Assembly: GCA_016932995.1 (NCBI GenBank)
Contig: JAFGBU010000010.1
Location: 1-64,000, forward strand
Reading direction: 5' to 3'
Source of the DNA: Desulfovibrionaceae bacterium
GTDB lineage: Bacteria; Desulfobacterota; Desulfovibrionia; Desulfovibrionales; Desulfovibrionaceae
Length of the DNA: 64,000 nucleotides
In this document: positions 7,899 to 16,411 of the stretch, one piece after another
How the letters are laid out: each line of letters begins with the position of its first letter
Numbering within the stretch: position 1 is the stretch's first letter
The notes under the pieces: generated by a model
The model's database searches: none
What the model was told of the DNA's origin: nothing
Seen by the model: the letters and a program-made list of their open reading frames with translations, nothing else
Made by a program: the position numbers and the translations under genes

Positions 7899-9137
7899 AT
7901 GAAACACCAACAGGGCCTTCCCGAGCTTCTGGTCCCGGCCGGGGACATGGAGATGCTGGAGACCGCGGCCGTGTACCGGGCCGACGCCGTGTACCTCGGC
8001 GGCCCGGAGCTCAACCTCAGGGCCGGGGCCCGGGGCTTCGGGTTCAAGGCCCTGCCCCGGGCCATCGACTTCGCCAGGGCCCGGGGCATGAGGGTCTACT
8101 TCTGCCTGAACGCCTATCCCAGACAGGGCCAGCTCGGCCTGGTGGACCAATACCTGGACCAGCTGGCCGAGGCCGGGCCGGACGCGCTCATCGTCTCGGA
8201 TCTGGGCGTCGCGGACAGGGCCAGAAAACGCGTCCCGCACATCCCCCTGCACGTGAGCACCCAGGCCAACACCACCAACAGCGCGGCGCTTGCGTTCTGG
8301 CGCGAGTTCGGGGCCAGGCGGGTCAACCTGGCCAGGGAGACCGACGCGCGCGCGCTCAGGGACATCCTGCTCGGCCGTCCGGGCCTGGAGATCGAGATGT
8401 TCGTGCACGGGGCGGTGTGCATGGCCCTTTCCGGCCGCTGTCTGCTGAGCGCCGGGCTCAACGCCAGGTCGGCCAACCTGGGGCTGTGCAGCCAGGCCTG
8501 CCGGTTCGAGTACCGCGTAAGCTCCTACACGGTGGAGGAGAAGACCAGGCCGGGCCTGGACGTCTGGGAGGCGCGGCGGCTGGACAATGACGGAAAATTC
8601 TCGGCCCTGTTCGCGGCCAGGGACCTGTGCCTGGCGCACTACCTGGGCTGGTTCGCCCGCCTGGGCGTCTCGGCCCTCAAGATCGAGGGCCGGACCAGGA
8701 GCTCGGCCTGCCTGGCCCAGGTCGCGGACGCCTACCGCAGCGCCCTGGACCATTTGGCCCGGGGCTGTTTCAGGCCCGCCAGATATCTGCCGGAGCTGGT
8801 CAACGCCTCCACCCGGCCCATGGACACGGGCCTTTTCCGGCCCAGCGGGCCCCGGCTCGTGGCCCAGGCCCCGGCCCAAAAAAGGCCGGTGCTCGCCCGG
8901 GTCCTGGAACAGACCGGCCCGGATTTGTGGAGGATCGCGGTAAAGGCCAATTGGCCGGCCGGATCAGATGTCGAGATACTGTGTCCGGGCCTGGACAGGC
9001 CGCTGATCAAGGCCGAGGAGTACGGGCTGCTGGATGTTCGGGGAAACCCGCTGGACCGGGCCCATCCCGGGGTCGAGGCCGGGCTTGCCTGCGGCCATCC
9101 GGGCCTGCGGCCCTTCCTGTTCATCCGGGCGCGATGA
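7899..9137 (+). CDS. Peptidase U32 family protein (TrhP/RlhA/UbiU-type)
   Basis: 412 residues. The N-terminal TIM-barrel-like part starts LPELLVPAGDMEML, and the family signature FVHGAVCMALSGRC is followed by CSQAC, giving the four conserved cysteines that bind an Fe-S cluster in studied members. A small C-terminal beta domain (about 325-412) matches the U32 C-terminal domain of the longer members. Despite the 'peptidase' name, characterised relatives (TrhP, RlhA, UbiU/V) support prephenate- or O2-independent hydroxylation of tRNA, 23S rRNA or ubiquinone precursors. Which substrate this one serves cannot be read directly; the overall layout is nearest to the RNA-hydroxylation group. The gene stands alone. 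Confidence 0.88.
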   Translation: MKHQQGLPELLVPAGDMEMLETAAVYRADAVYLGGPELNLRAGARGFGFKALPRAIDFARARGMRVYFCLNAYPRQGQLGLVDQYLDQLAEAGPDALIVSDLGVADRARKRVPHIPLHVSTQANTTNSAALAFWREFGARRVNLARETDARALRDILLGRPGLEIEMFVHGAVCMALSGRCLLSAGLNARSANLGLCSQACRFEYRVSSYTVEEKTRPGLDVWEARRLDNDGKFSALFAARDLCLAHYLGWFARLGVSALKIEGRTRSSACLAQVADAYRSALDHLARGCFRPARYLPELVNASTRPMDTGLFRPSGPRLVAQAPAQKRPVLARVLEQTGPDLWRIAVKANWPAGSDVEILCPGLDRPLIKAEEYGLLDVRGNPLDRAHPGVEAGLACGHPGLRPFLFIRAR

Positions 9138-9202
9138 CCGGCGCGAGGCACAAAATTGCGCGCCGTGCCGAACTTTCGGCTGGTCCCGGGATACCTTCCC
9201 TA

Positions 9203-9300
9203 GGGAACCTTATGGCGCGCTGCGCTCTTTCAGGGCCCGCGGCGACTCGATTCGCCATTCTTTGATTCGGTCCTTGGTTTTTATTCCCTTTCACCCTCCG
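9203..9300. repeat. Imperfect direct repeat, copy A
   Basis: Shares with copy B (9573-9671) the exact blocks CTGCGCTCTTT (9220), GGCGACTCGATTCGCC (9241) and ACCCTCCG (9293), all at the same 371-base offset, so the two copies are colinear over about 80-100 bases. The middle block can fold as GGCGA-loop-TCGCC. No gene is evident inside. Confidence 0.7.
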
Positions 9301-9572
9301 TCAGGGTTGACCACAAATATCTCCATGGCGTCTCCGCCCTTTTATATATAAATAAGCATGTTTTTTCGATTGTCCATGGGCTCGGGCGGGCGATCCGCGG
9401 CCCAAGGCCGAAAAGGTCCCCGGCCTTGACCGGGCCAAACCGGGCGGATGAGATTCTTGCCGAGGCCGGGGCCTCTTGGAGGGCGCCGCCGCATGCGGCC
9501 GGATGGCTTATAAAAAAACGTGCGCTTTGCCGTTTATACGGCCGGTTCCCGTGGGTCTGGGGCCCCCAACCC

Positions 9573-9671
9573 GGGAAGCCTTGTCGCGCACTGCGCTCTT
9601 TGTGTTCAGTTGGCGACTCGATTCGCCGATATATGGACAAGTGGTCTGTTTCTATTTAATTCTACCCTCCG
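9573..9671. repeat. Imperfect direct repeat, copy B
   Basis: Second copy of the repeat at 9203-9300: CTGCGCTCTTT at 9591, GGCGACTCGATTCGCC at 9612 and ACCCTCCG at 9664. Between the blocks the copies differ substantially, as expected of an old duplication or of a structured element kept only at paired positions. Confidence 0.7.
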
Positions 9672-9875
9672 ATTGGGTGCTTGAACCAGGGGCCTGAGAC
9701 CCCTTGCCTCTTACTTGTTCTAATAGCTCAACAGGGCGCGGCTGTCCAGTTTTTTCGCCCTTAAGGACCATGGCTTGCCCTTGATCATGATTGAACTTTT
9801 TAAACTTCGCCTCGCTGCCGGAGTTTTTCGGCCACATATTGCCGTAAACCGACAACTGTGCCACTATCCGCGCCG

Positions 9876-12134
9876 ATGTTTTCCAAAGCCGAATCTTTGA
9901 GCCGGGCCGGCGGCGGGGAAAAAACAGGCCTTTCCAGGCAGATATCCCTGCTGGCCGTGGCCATGGTCATCATGCTCCTGGTCCTGTCCGCCTCGGTCAT
10001 GTTCAGCGCCGAACTGCTGCGCAGGGACAACCAGCGCGCCGTGCACCGGCAGGAACTGCTCGGCCTGTCCGAGCAGTTGGGCAACCTCCTTTCGCAACGC
10101 GTCGAGGCCCTGAAGGTCCTGGCGGGCCAGGACCGGGTCCTGGCCCTTTTGCAGGGCGAGATCGAACCCGGGGACCCGGAGATCGGGCTGCTGCTCGACG
10201 CGGCCAGGGACCTGACCGGGGTCGAGGTGGTCTGGATATTGGACCTGAGGGGCGTGGCCATCGCCAACTCAAGGGTCCAGGGCGTCGATTTCAGGGGCCT
10301 GGACTACTCCTACCGGCCGTACGTCCAGGCCGCGCTCAAGGGCGTCTCCACGGTGTTCCCGGCCTTCGGCGCCAACACCAACACCCGGGGGGCCTATCTG
10401 GGGACGCCCGTGTACGGCAAACGCGGCCAGGTCATCGGGGCCGCGGCCGTCAAGGTGTCCGCGGACGAGTCCGACGCCCTGCTCCGCAAGCGCTCCGCGC
10501 CCACGGCCCTGGTCTCGCCCGAGGGGGTCATATTCTCCTCCAACAGGCCGAGCCAGGTGTTCAGGTCCATCAGGCCGCTGTCCCCAAAGACCCTGGCCAG
10601 GCTCAGCCGGACCAGGCAGTTCGGGGACGCCGAGCTGCGCCCCCTGGAGACCGACCTCTCGGCCGAAGAGGAGAACCAGCCCTGCCTGCTGGAGCAGGCC
10701 TCCCTGCCCATTCCCGGCTGGAGGGTCGTCTCGTGCATGAAGTTCGACCCCGCCTTCCCCCTGTCCCGGCTTCAGAAGGCGATGCTGGGCTGCGCCGTGG
10801 CGGTCATCGGCGGACTCTACACCCTGGCCCTGTTTCTGTTCGTCAACATCCGGCTCAGGAAGGAGTATGAAAGGGCCCTTCGGAAAAACTCCGGCATCCA
10901 GAACGCGCTCCTGGCCAACATCCCGGCCATGGTCTTTCTCAAGGGCCGGGACCGGAGATACATCTCGGCCAACAGGGCCTTTTGCGAGGCCCTGGGCCTT
11001 GAGCAAGGCCAGGTCGCCGGAAAGACCGACGCCGAGCTCATGACCGCTGAGGAGGCCCTGGCCTTTTCAAGCGGCGACGCCGAGGTCCTGGCCGGCGCCG
11101 GGCCCTTGCCCGTGGTGGAAAGACGGCTGTTCTTCGGCAGGCCCGAGGCCAGATGGTTCTCCCTGTCCAAGGCCGCGTTCCGCGACGAAAACCACGAGGC
11201 CGCCGGCATCATAGGCGTCGCCCTGGACGTCAGCGCCCGCAAGCAGACCGAGAAAAGGCTCGCCGCCCTCAACCGGGAGCTGGAGAGCATGGTCGAAAAG
11301 CGCACCAAGGACCTCGAGGAAAAGGCCAATGAGCTCAGGTACGCCAACGAGCGCCTCCTGGAGCTGGATGAGATGAAGTCCTCGTTTCTGTCCTCGGTGT
11401 CCCATGAGATGCGCACCCCCCTGACCTCCATCCGGGGGTTCGCCAAGCTGATCAACAGGGACTTCAGCAAGGCCTTCAATGACCTGCCGGCAATGGACCC
11501 GGACCTGGCCAAGGTCTCCAACCGCATTCTCTACAACCTCAAGATAATCGAGCAGGAGGGGGACAGGCTCACCAGGCTGATCAACGACGTCCTGGACCTG
11601 AACAAGATCGAGTCCGGACGCATCGAGTGGGACGACAGGCCGCTCTCGATCAAAAAGGTCATGGATCACGCGGTCCGGGCCGTTGCCGGCGCGTTCAACA
11701 ACAACCCCGAGACCGGGCTCGAGGTGCGCCTGGACGACGATCTGCCCACGATCTTTGCCGACGAGGACCGCCTGGTCCAGGTCATGATCAACCTCCTGGA
11801 CAACGCCGCCAAGTTCACCCCTGCGGGCAAGGTCCAGGTGACGGCCTCCTGCGCCCTGCCCCAGACCCTGCACATCAAGGTCTCGGACACCGGCATAGGC
11901 ATCGCCAAGGACGACCTCGCAAAGGTCTTCAACAAGTTCCAACAGGTCAAGTACGACGGTTCGCTGTTGAACAAGCCCAAGGGGACCGGCCTGGGCCTGA
12001 CCATCTGCAAGGAAATCGTCGAGCACTACAAGGGCCGCATCTGGGTCGAGTCCCTGCCCGGCAAGGGAAGCGTGTTCACCGTGCAGCTGCCCACAGGCCA
12101 TCGGTCAAAGGACGCCGGAGGCGCCTGGGCCTGA
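9876..12134 (+). CDS. Membrane-bound sensor histidine kinase (Cache-PAS-HisKA-HATPase)
   Basis: 752 residues from the ATG at 9876; a GTG at 9858 is the alternative and neither has a clear ribosome site. A first membrane helix (about 24-46) and a second (about 300-322) enclose a large periplasmic double-Cache-like region (DFRGLDYSYRPYVQAALKG is typical of such ligand-binding domains). A PAS domain (about 345-455), a coiled coil, a HisKA domain with phosphoacceptor H510 in SHEMRTPLTS, and a HATPase_c domain (DTGIGIAKDDL, GTGLGL) follow. No response regulator is next to it, so it is an orphan kinase. The periplasmic Cache-type domain points to a small organic or amine ligand, not identifiable here. 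Confidence 0.92.
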   Translation: MFSKAESLSRAGGGEKTGLSRQISLLAVAMVIMLLVLSASVMFSAELLRRDNQRAVHRQELLGLSEQLGNLLSQRVEALKVLAGQDRVLALLQGEIEPGDPEIGLLLDAARDLTGVEVVWILDLRGVAIANSRVQGVDFRGLDYSYRPYVQAALKGVSTVFPAFGANTNTRGAYLGTPVYGKRGQVIGAAAVKVSADESDALLRKRSAPTALVSPEGVIFSSNRPSQVFRSIRPLSPKTLARLSRTRQFGDAELRPLETDLSAEEENQPCLLEQASLPIPGWRVVSCMKFDPAFPLSRLQKAMLGCAVAVIGGLYTLALFLFVNIRLRKEYERALRKNSGIQNALLANIPAMVFLKGRDRRYISANRAFCEALGLEQGQVAGKTDAELMTAEEALAFSSGDAEVLAGAGPLPVVERRLFFGRPEARWFSLSKAAFRDENHEAAGIIGVALDVSARKQTEKRLAALNRELESMVEKRTKDLEEKANELRYANERLLELDEMKSSFLSSVSHEMRTPLTSIRGFAKLINRDFSKAFNDLPAMDPDLAKVSNRILYNLKIIEQEGDRLTRLINDVLDLNKIESGRIEWDDRPLSIKKVMDHAVRAVAGAFNNNPETGLEVRLDDDLPTIFADEDRLVQVMINLLDNAAKFTPAGKVQVTASCALPQTLHIKVSDTGIGIAKDDLAKVFNKFQQVKYDGSLLNKPKGTGLGLTICKEIVEHYKGRIWVESLPGKGSVFTVQLPTGHRSKDAGGAWA

Positions 12135-12151
12135 GCTTCCGGCAGGCCGGA

Positions 12152-12970
12152 TCACCTGCCCAGGCCGGCGAAAAATCCGTCCAGGCCCCGGGCGTAGTCC
12201 TCCCCGCTCTCGATCAGGCCCGCGTTGTGGCCCCCGGAGAGGCGCAGAAAGGTCTTTTTGCCCCCATAGGCCTCGAAGAGCCGCCTGCCGTGCTCAAAGG
12301 GCGCCACCTCGTCCTCCGGGCTGTGGGCGATGAGCACCGGGCAGTCTATGTCCCTGAGCCTGGCCAGGGTGTCGTACTTGAAACGGCAGAGCATGCGCAC
12401 CGGCAGAAAGGGATATATCTCCGCGCCGAGGTCGGCCGCGGAGGTGAAGGCCGACTCCAGTATCAAACCCGCCGGCCGGACCCGGGCGGCCAGGTCGGCG
12501 GCCACGGCCGCGCCCAGGGAGCGGCCCATTATCACCACCTCGGAGGGGGCCGCGCCCTTGACCTTGGTCAGCCAGTCCCAGGCCGCCCGGGCGTCGGCGT
12601 AGGTCCCGGGCTCAGAGGGCCGGCCCTGGCTGCGGCCGTACCCGGCATAGTCGAAAATGAACACCGACAGCCCGAGCCGATTGAGCAGGGCCAGGGTCTC
12701 CAGCCGATTGGACATGTTGCCCGCGTTGCCGTGGCAGAACAGGACCGCGGCCCGGGCCCGGGCCGCGGGCACGAACCAGCCGTGCAGCTTGAGCCCCCGG
12801 GAGTCGGAAAACACGACCTCCTCATGCTCGAGGCCCACGTCCCCGGGCCCGGCAACAAGGCCCTTGGTGGGGAAAAAGACCATGCCGGCCTGGAAGAAGT
12901 AGACGAAGGCCGCGAGGCAGACCCAGCCCAAGGCCGCGATCAGGGCCGCGGAAATCAGAACCCGCCACAT
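12152..12970 (-). CDS. Membrane-anchored alpha/beta hydrolase (Bem46/YfhR-like)
   Basis: 272 residues from the ATG at 12970, which follows TGGAGGTCCA; an upstream in-frame start at 12997 has no such site. An N-terminal hydrophobic helix (about 4-28) anchors it. The hydrolase core has the HGNAGN oxyanion region, nucleophile elbow GRSLGA, an acid in HSPEDEVAP and the catalytic histidine in SGGHNAG, so the Ser-Asp-His triad is complete. The family contains esterase-like proteins of uncertain substrate. It converges on the sensor kinase (17 bases between stops) and is divergent from the CBS-ACT gene. Confidence 0.87.
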   Translation of the reverse strand: MWRVLISAALIAALGWVCLAAFVYFFQAGMVFFPTKGLVAGPGDVGLEHEEVVFSDSRGLKLHGWFVPAARARAAVLFCHGNAGNMSNRLETLALLNRLGLSVFIFDYAGYGRSQGRPSEPGTYADARAAWDWLTKVKGAAPSEVVIMGRSLGAAVAADLAARVRPAGLILESAFTSAADLGAEIYPFLPVRMLCRFKYDTLARLRDIDCPVLIAHSPEDEVAPFEHGRRLFEAYGGKKTFLRLSGGHNAGLIESGEDYARGLDGFFAGLGR

Positions 12971-13033
12971 TGGACCTCCAATCCCGTCTTGCCGCACAAG
13001 GTGAACTTTCTAACTTTATTATTTTATTACGAC

Positions 13034-13062
13034 TTGAAAAAGGACCGCAACATTGGCTAAAA
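13034..13062 (+). promoter_or_regulatory. Candidate sigma-70 promoter for the CBS-ACT gene
   Basis: TTGAAA at 13034-13039, a 17-base spacer, then CTAAAA at 13057-13062, some 40 bases before the ATG at 13105, inside an AT-rich patch. The -10 match is only partial. Confidence 0.35.
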
Positions 13063-13104
13063 GGAAATCGGACACCCTAGGGACAAATCAGGAGGTATCC
13101 CCAG

Positions 13105-13779
13105 ATGCTCATCAAAAACTGGATGACCAAAGAGGTCATCACCCTCACCCCGGACCGCTCGATGATGAAGGCCGCCAAGATGATGAAGGACAACAACATC
13201 AGCAGGATTCCCGTGGTCGACGAGAGCGGCCGGATCGTGGGCATCGTTTCGGACCGGGACATCAAGGAGGCCTCGCCCTCCAAGGCGACCACCCTGGACA
13301 TGCACGAGATGTACTACCTCCTGTCCGAGATAAAGCTCAAGGACATCATGACCAAGAACCCGGTGACCATCAAGCAGGACGAGACCGTGGAAAAGGCCGC
13401 GGTGCTGATGCTCGAGGGCAACTTCGGGGGCCTGCCCGTGGTCGATGAAAACAATGCCCTGGTGGGCATAATAACCGACACGGACATATTCAAGGTGCTC
13501 ATCAACATCACCGGCGTGCTCGAGGGCGGCGTGCAGATCGGCTTCAAGCTGTCCAACAAGCCCGGCGGCCTGGTCCCGGTGCTCGACTTCCTCAAGGACA
13601 ACGGCGCAAGGGTCATGAGCCTGCTGACCTCCTGCGAGCCGCCCGAGGTCGGCACCCGAAGCGTCTACATCCGCATCCGGGACATGGACAAGACCACGCT
13701 GAAGAGGCTCCGGGAAGACTTGGAAAAAAATTTCGAGCTCGAGCACTGGGTGGTGGACTCGGTCCACCCCGTGGCCTAG
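13105..13779 (+). CDS. CBS-CBS-ACT protein (AcuB-like)
   Basis: 224 residues with an AGGAGG site eight bases before the ATG. Two CBS domains (about 1-60 and 75-130; RIPVVDESGRIVGIVSDRD and LPVVDENNALVGIITD) form a Bateman module that normally binds adenine nucleotides. A C-terminal ACT-type domain (about 138-222, FKLSNKPGGLVPVLDFL) would bind an amino acid or other small effector. This is the AcuB arrangement, though the acu genes themselves are not here. Inference: a soluble regulator that reads energy charge and a metabolite. A strong terminator follows, separating it from the next operon. Confidence 0.9.
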   Translation: MLIKNWMTKEVITLTPDRSMMKAAKMMKDNNISRIPVVDESGRIVGIVSDRDIKEASPSKATTLDMHEMYYLLSEIKLKDIMTKNPVTIKQDETVEKAAVLMLEGNFGGLPVVDENNALVGIITDTDIFKVLINITGVLEGGVQIGFKLSNKPGGLVPVLDFLKDNGARVMSLLTSCEPPEVGTRSVYIRIRDMDKTTLKRLREDLEKNFELEHWVVDSVHPVA

Positions 13780-13799
13780 GGCTCGGCCGCCGGGCCTTC

Positions 13800-13840
13800 C
13801 GGGCCGGCCCGGTTGCAACCGGGCCGGCCCGATCTTTTTC
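13800..13840 (+). terminator. Strong intrinsic terminator with long perfect palindrome
   Basis: Bases 13800-13831 are a perfect 32-base palindrome, each arm 16 bases (CGGGCCGGCCCGGTTG and its complement), followed by ATCTTTTTCCCC. Extruded as RNA it gives a stem of about 14 pairs plus a T run, right after the CBS-ACT gene. Confidence 0.85.
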
Positions 13841-13937
13841 CCCTTCCAAAACAAGGGCTCCCCGAATATATTCGTACTTGTCGCCTTGGATCCGCCCGGC
13901 CCGCAGGGCCCAACCTCAACAACTTCCGGGGGCTGCA

Positions 13938-14399
13938 ATGAATGTCGGAAAGCACATGAACACCAGCCTGACCACCGTGGGTCCGGACACCGCCTTCAGC
14001 ACCCTGCTGGTCAAGCAGTGCAACTGGAGGACCAGGCAGATATATGTCGTGGACCAGGGCTTCAAGCTCCTGGGCATCGTGACCACTCACAACCTGCTCA
14101 GCAGGCTCGTTCCCCAATACCTGGACTCGACCCTGTCCAAGACCCTGCCCAGCGGCGATTCCCTGTTCGCCAAGCACTACAGGGAAAGCAGCGGGCTCAC
14201 GGCCAAGGAGGTCATGACCACCGACTTCATCTCCCTCGGGCTCGACGACGTGATCATCGAGGCCGGGGCGATCATCAAGGACCGCCGGTTCAACGGCCTG
14301 CCGGTCCTCGACGAGCAGGGCGTGCTGCGCGGCGACATCGGCCGCAAGGACATCCTGCGCTATATAACGGCAAAGGTCTGCGGCCTGGACATCGGCTGA
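13938..14399 (+). CDS. CBS-domain pair protein
   Basis: 153 residues from the ATG at 13938 (GGGGGCTG upstream); the frame is open further back without a better start. Two CBS repeats fill the protein (IYVVDQGFKLLGIVTTHNLL and LPVLDEQGVLRGDIGRKDIL) with a longer insertion between them. There is no catalytic or DNA-binding domain, so it is a stand-alone Bateman module. The permease gene starts 21 bases later; the pairing suggests that nucleotide-dependent gating or regulation of the transporter is this protein's job, which is inference from gene order. Confidence 0.87.
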   Translation: MNVGKHMNTSLTTVGPDTAFSTLLVKQCNWRTRQIYVVDQGFKLLGIVTTHNLLSRLVPQYLDSTLSKTLPSGDSLFAKHYRESSGLTAKEVMTTDFISLGLDDVIIEAGAIIKDRRFNGLPVLDEQGVLRGDIGRKDILRYITAKVCGLDIG

Positions 14400-14420
14400 G
14401 GCCGGACAGGGGGAAGCGCT

Positions 14421-15752
14421 ATGTTCTGGACGGCGACCATCATCTTCGCGGTCTGTTACGCGGTCATTGTCTCCGAAAAGATCCACAAGACCAAGGTGGC
14501 CATATTCGGGGCCGCCCTGACCCTGGTGGCCAAGGTCCTGACCCAGCACGACGCCCTGCACGACATCGACTTCGGGGTGGACTGGAACGTCATATTCCTG
14601 CTCATCTCCATGATGGTCATCGTCAACATCCTGGCCAAGACCGGGATATTCCAGTACGTGGCCGTGCGCGCGGCCAAGCTGGGCAAGGGCGAGCCGTTCA
14701 CCATAATGGTCATCTTCGCGGCCCTCACCGCCGTGGGCTCGGCCTTTCTGGACAACGTGACCACGGTGCTGCTCCTGGCCCCGGTCACGCTGCTCATCGC
14801 CGACCAGCTGGACATCGACCCGATCCCCTACCTGGTCACCGAGGCCCTGGCCTCGAACATCGGGGGCACGGCCACGCTCATCGGCGACCCGCCGAACATC
14901 ATGATCGCCTCCAAGGCCAACCTGGTGTTCATGGACTTCATCATCCACCTCGCGCCCGTGGTCCTGATCATCATGCTCGTCTGGCTGGCGATCTGGAAGC
15001 TGATCTTTGCCAAGCGGCTGCACGTGCGCGAGGAGCTCAAGGCCCAGATCATGGCCATGGACGAACGCGAGCTCATCCAGGACCCGGCCCTGCTCAAGCG
15101 GGCCGGCGTGATCCTGACCCTGACCATTTTGGGCTTCGTGCTCCACGGGTTTCTGCACTACGAGCCGGCCACCGTGGCCCTGATGGGCGCGGCGGCCCTG
15201 CTTCTGGTCTCGGGCCAGGACCCGCACCACGTCCTGTCCGAGGTCGAGTGGCCGACGATCTTCTTCTTCATCGGCCTGTTCATCATCATCGGCGGGGTGG
15301 TCAAGGTCGGGCTGATCGAGATCCTGTCCCAGAAGATGATCGCGGTCACCAACCCCACGCCGCAGAGCACCATGGTCCTGTCCATGGTCATGATCTGGTT
15401 CTCGGGCGTGGCCTCGGCCATCGTGGACAACATCCCGTTCGTGGCGACCATGAACCCGCTGCTGGTCGATCTGGCGGACAAGGTCTTCGGCCCGCATTCC
15501 GGGTCCGAAAGCGCCCTGCAGCACGCGGCCATGATGCCCGTGTGGTGGTCCCTGGCCCTGGGCGCCTGCCTGGGCGGCAACGGTTCGGCCATCGGGGCCT
15601 CGGCCAACGTCATCGTGGTCGGGCTGTCCGAGAAGGCCGGGCACAGGATCACTTTCATGCGCTTCGTCAAGTACGGCGCGCCGGTCATGGTCCTGACCCT
15701 GGCCATATCCATGGCCTACGTGTACGTGCGCTACTTCTGGCTCAAGATATAG
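14421..15752 (+). CDS. ArsB/NhaD-superfamily (SLC13/P-type) ion or organic-anion permease
   Basis: 443 residues, about eleven to twelve hydrophobic helices, with an AGGGGGAAG ribosome site. The two pseudo-symmetric reentrant motifs of the ion-transporter superfamily are clear: ASNIGGTATLIGDPPNIMI in the first half and GACLGGNGSAIGASANVIV in the second. This places it with the 'P protein'/YbiR-type permeases next to ArsB and NhaD rather than with DASS dicarboxylate carriers. The substrate is not certain; Na+/H+ exchange, arsenite and organic anions all occur in the superfamily. It is the last gene of the CBS operon and is followed by an intrinsic terminator. Confidence 0.88.
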   Translation: MFWTATIIFAVCYAVIVSEKIHKTKVAIFGAALTLVAKVLTQHDALHDIDFGVDWNVIFLLISMMVIVNILAKTGIFQYVAVRAAKLGKGEPFTIMVIFAALTAVGSAFLDNVTTVLLLAPVTLLIADQLDIDPIPYLVTEALASNIGGTATLIGDPPNIMIASKANLVFMDFIIHLAPVVLIIMLVWLAIWKLIFAKRLHVREELKAQIMAMDERELIQDPALLKRAGVILTLTILGFVLHGFLHYEPATVALMGAAALLLVSGQDPHHVLSEVEWPTIFFFIGLFIIIGGVVKVGLIEILSQKMIAVTNPTPQSTMVLSMVMIWFSGVASAIVDNIPFVATMNPLLVDLADKVFGPHSGSESALQHAAMMPVWWSLALGACLGGNGSAIGASANVIVVGLSEKAGHRITFMRFVKYGAPVMVLTLAISMAYVYVRYFWLKI

Positions 15753-15772
15753 CTGCGCGGCGGGATGGACGC

Positions 15773-15802
15773 AAAAAGGCCCCGGTTTCCCGGGGCCTTT
15801 TT
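15773..15802 (+). terminator. Intrinsic terminator of the CBS-permease operon
   Basis: AAAAAGGCCCCGG, a TTT loop, then CCGGGGCCTTTTT: a near-perfect hairpin with flanking A and T runs, so it could work in both directions. It lies 20 bases after the permease stop and also faces the small minus-strand gene at 15825. Confidence 0.85.
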
Positions 15803-15824
15803 CGCGGGCGGGCCCGATGCGGCC

Positions 15825-15977
15825 CTATCTGGCCAGGGCCAGGGACGGCAGGTCCCGGACCAGGGCCATGCCCGGCGCATGTCCCCTGGCCACGGCCGCG
15901 GTGTCCGTGCGCCCGGCCATCCAGGCCGTGACGCACAGGACCGCGACCAGTCCGACGTAGAGCAAGGCTTGCTTCAT
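15825..15977 (-). CDS. Small exported or membrane-anchored peptide
   Basis: 50 residues. ATG at 15977 with GAGAGGA eight to nine bases upstream. The N-terminus MKQALLYVGLVAVLCVTAWM is a basic start plus a hydrophobic core typical of a signal peptide or anchor; the remaining 30 residues contain ARG, PGMALVRDLPSLALAR and no cysteines. Codon use (C/G third positions) fits its neighbours, and its stop lies 23 bases from the shared terminator at 15773-15802. No family recognised. Confidence 0.5.
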   Translation of the reverse strand: MKQALLYVGLVAVLCVTAWMAGRTDTAAVARGHAPGMALVRDLPSLALAR

Positions 15978-16167
15978 TTCGGCGTTCCTCTCGGGTTCTC
16001 GTCTGTATCCCCTTTCGGGGCGGGCGCAACCTAAGGCATTTCAGGGCCCCTGGCAAGGGGTCTTTTTTCCGGACCCGGCCCCGGACGGCCTTGCCTTTTT
16101 TTGCGCCTCATGGTTTAGGCTAAAAAAGCTCCGTTGCGCCTTCGCGGCCGCGGCGGCCGGACAAGAG

Positions 16168-16392
16168 ATGAAAAAAACCAGCGCAGCCCTGATCCTCATA
16201 GGCCCAGGCGTCATCCTCGGGTTTCCGATCTTCAGCATGGCCTATTACAACAACCAGGGCTTCGTGGCCGAGCGCATGGACCGCCGCCTGCCCGCGCCCC
16301 GCGAGACCTCCGACTTCTTCTGCTCCAAGGCCGAATGTCACAGGGACCTGGCGCACGTGGGCCAGGGCCATCGCAACTACAAGGGGTCCTAA
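16168..16392 (+). CDS. Small exported protein with one CX4CH haem-type motif
   Basis: 74 residues, preceded by ACAAGAG. Residues 5-25 are a hydrophobic helix (uncleaved signal or membrane anchor), so the rest is periplasmic. Near the C-terminus is FCSKAECHRD, a C-x4-C-H pattern. CX4CH is a haem c attachment variant well known from tetrahaem cytochrome c3 of sulfate reducers, so a single bound haem is possible; a histidine four residues on (HVGQGH) could be the distal ligand. The octaheme cytochrome gene starts 19 bases later, so this looks like its membrane partner. The same role is filled in some bacteria by a NapC/NirT-type or small haem subunit, but this is not that family. Confidence 0.75.
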   Translation: MKKTSAALILIGPGVILGFPIFSMAYYNNQGFVAERMDRRLPAPRETSDFFCSKAECHRDLAHVGQGHRNYKGS

Positions 16393-16411
16393 CAGGAGAC
16401 GGAGGGGGGAC

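Larger units (their letters stand above)
9138..9875. other. Gene-free stretch with two diverged repeat copies
   Basis: About 0.74 kb with no convincing gene: frames here are short, overlap one another and lack ribosome sites. It is less GC-rich than its surroundings (notably 9270-9360 and 9640-9860) and contains two colinear copies of a repeat about 371 bases apart (9203-9300 and 9573-9671). A CGGCGCG/CGCGCCG inverted repeat lies just after the U32 stop. The right end must hold the promoter for the sensor kinase, but no clear -35/-10 pair stands out. Confidence 0.6.

Noticed and set aside
9281-9697. Several 70-120-codon frames in the gap after the U32 gene
   Set aside because: They overlap one another on both strands, contain the repeat blocks and lack ribosome sites; similar peptides from both repeat copies reflect the DNA repeat, not a gene family.
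16045-16068. CCCCT/AGGGG hairpin with T run as a terminator
   Set aside because: It points away from the small minus-strand gene and no plus-strand gene ends nearby, the permease operon already having its own terminator; kept out of the feature list.
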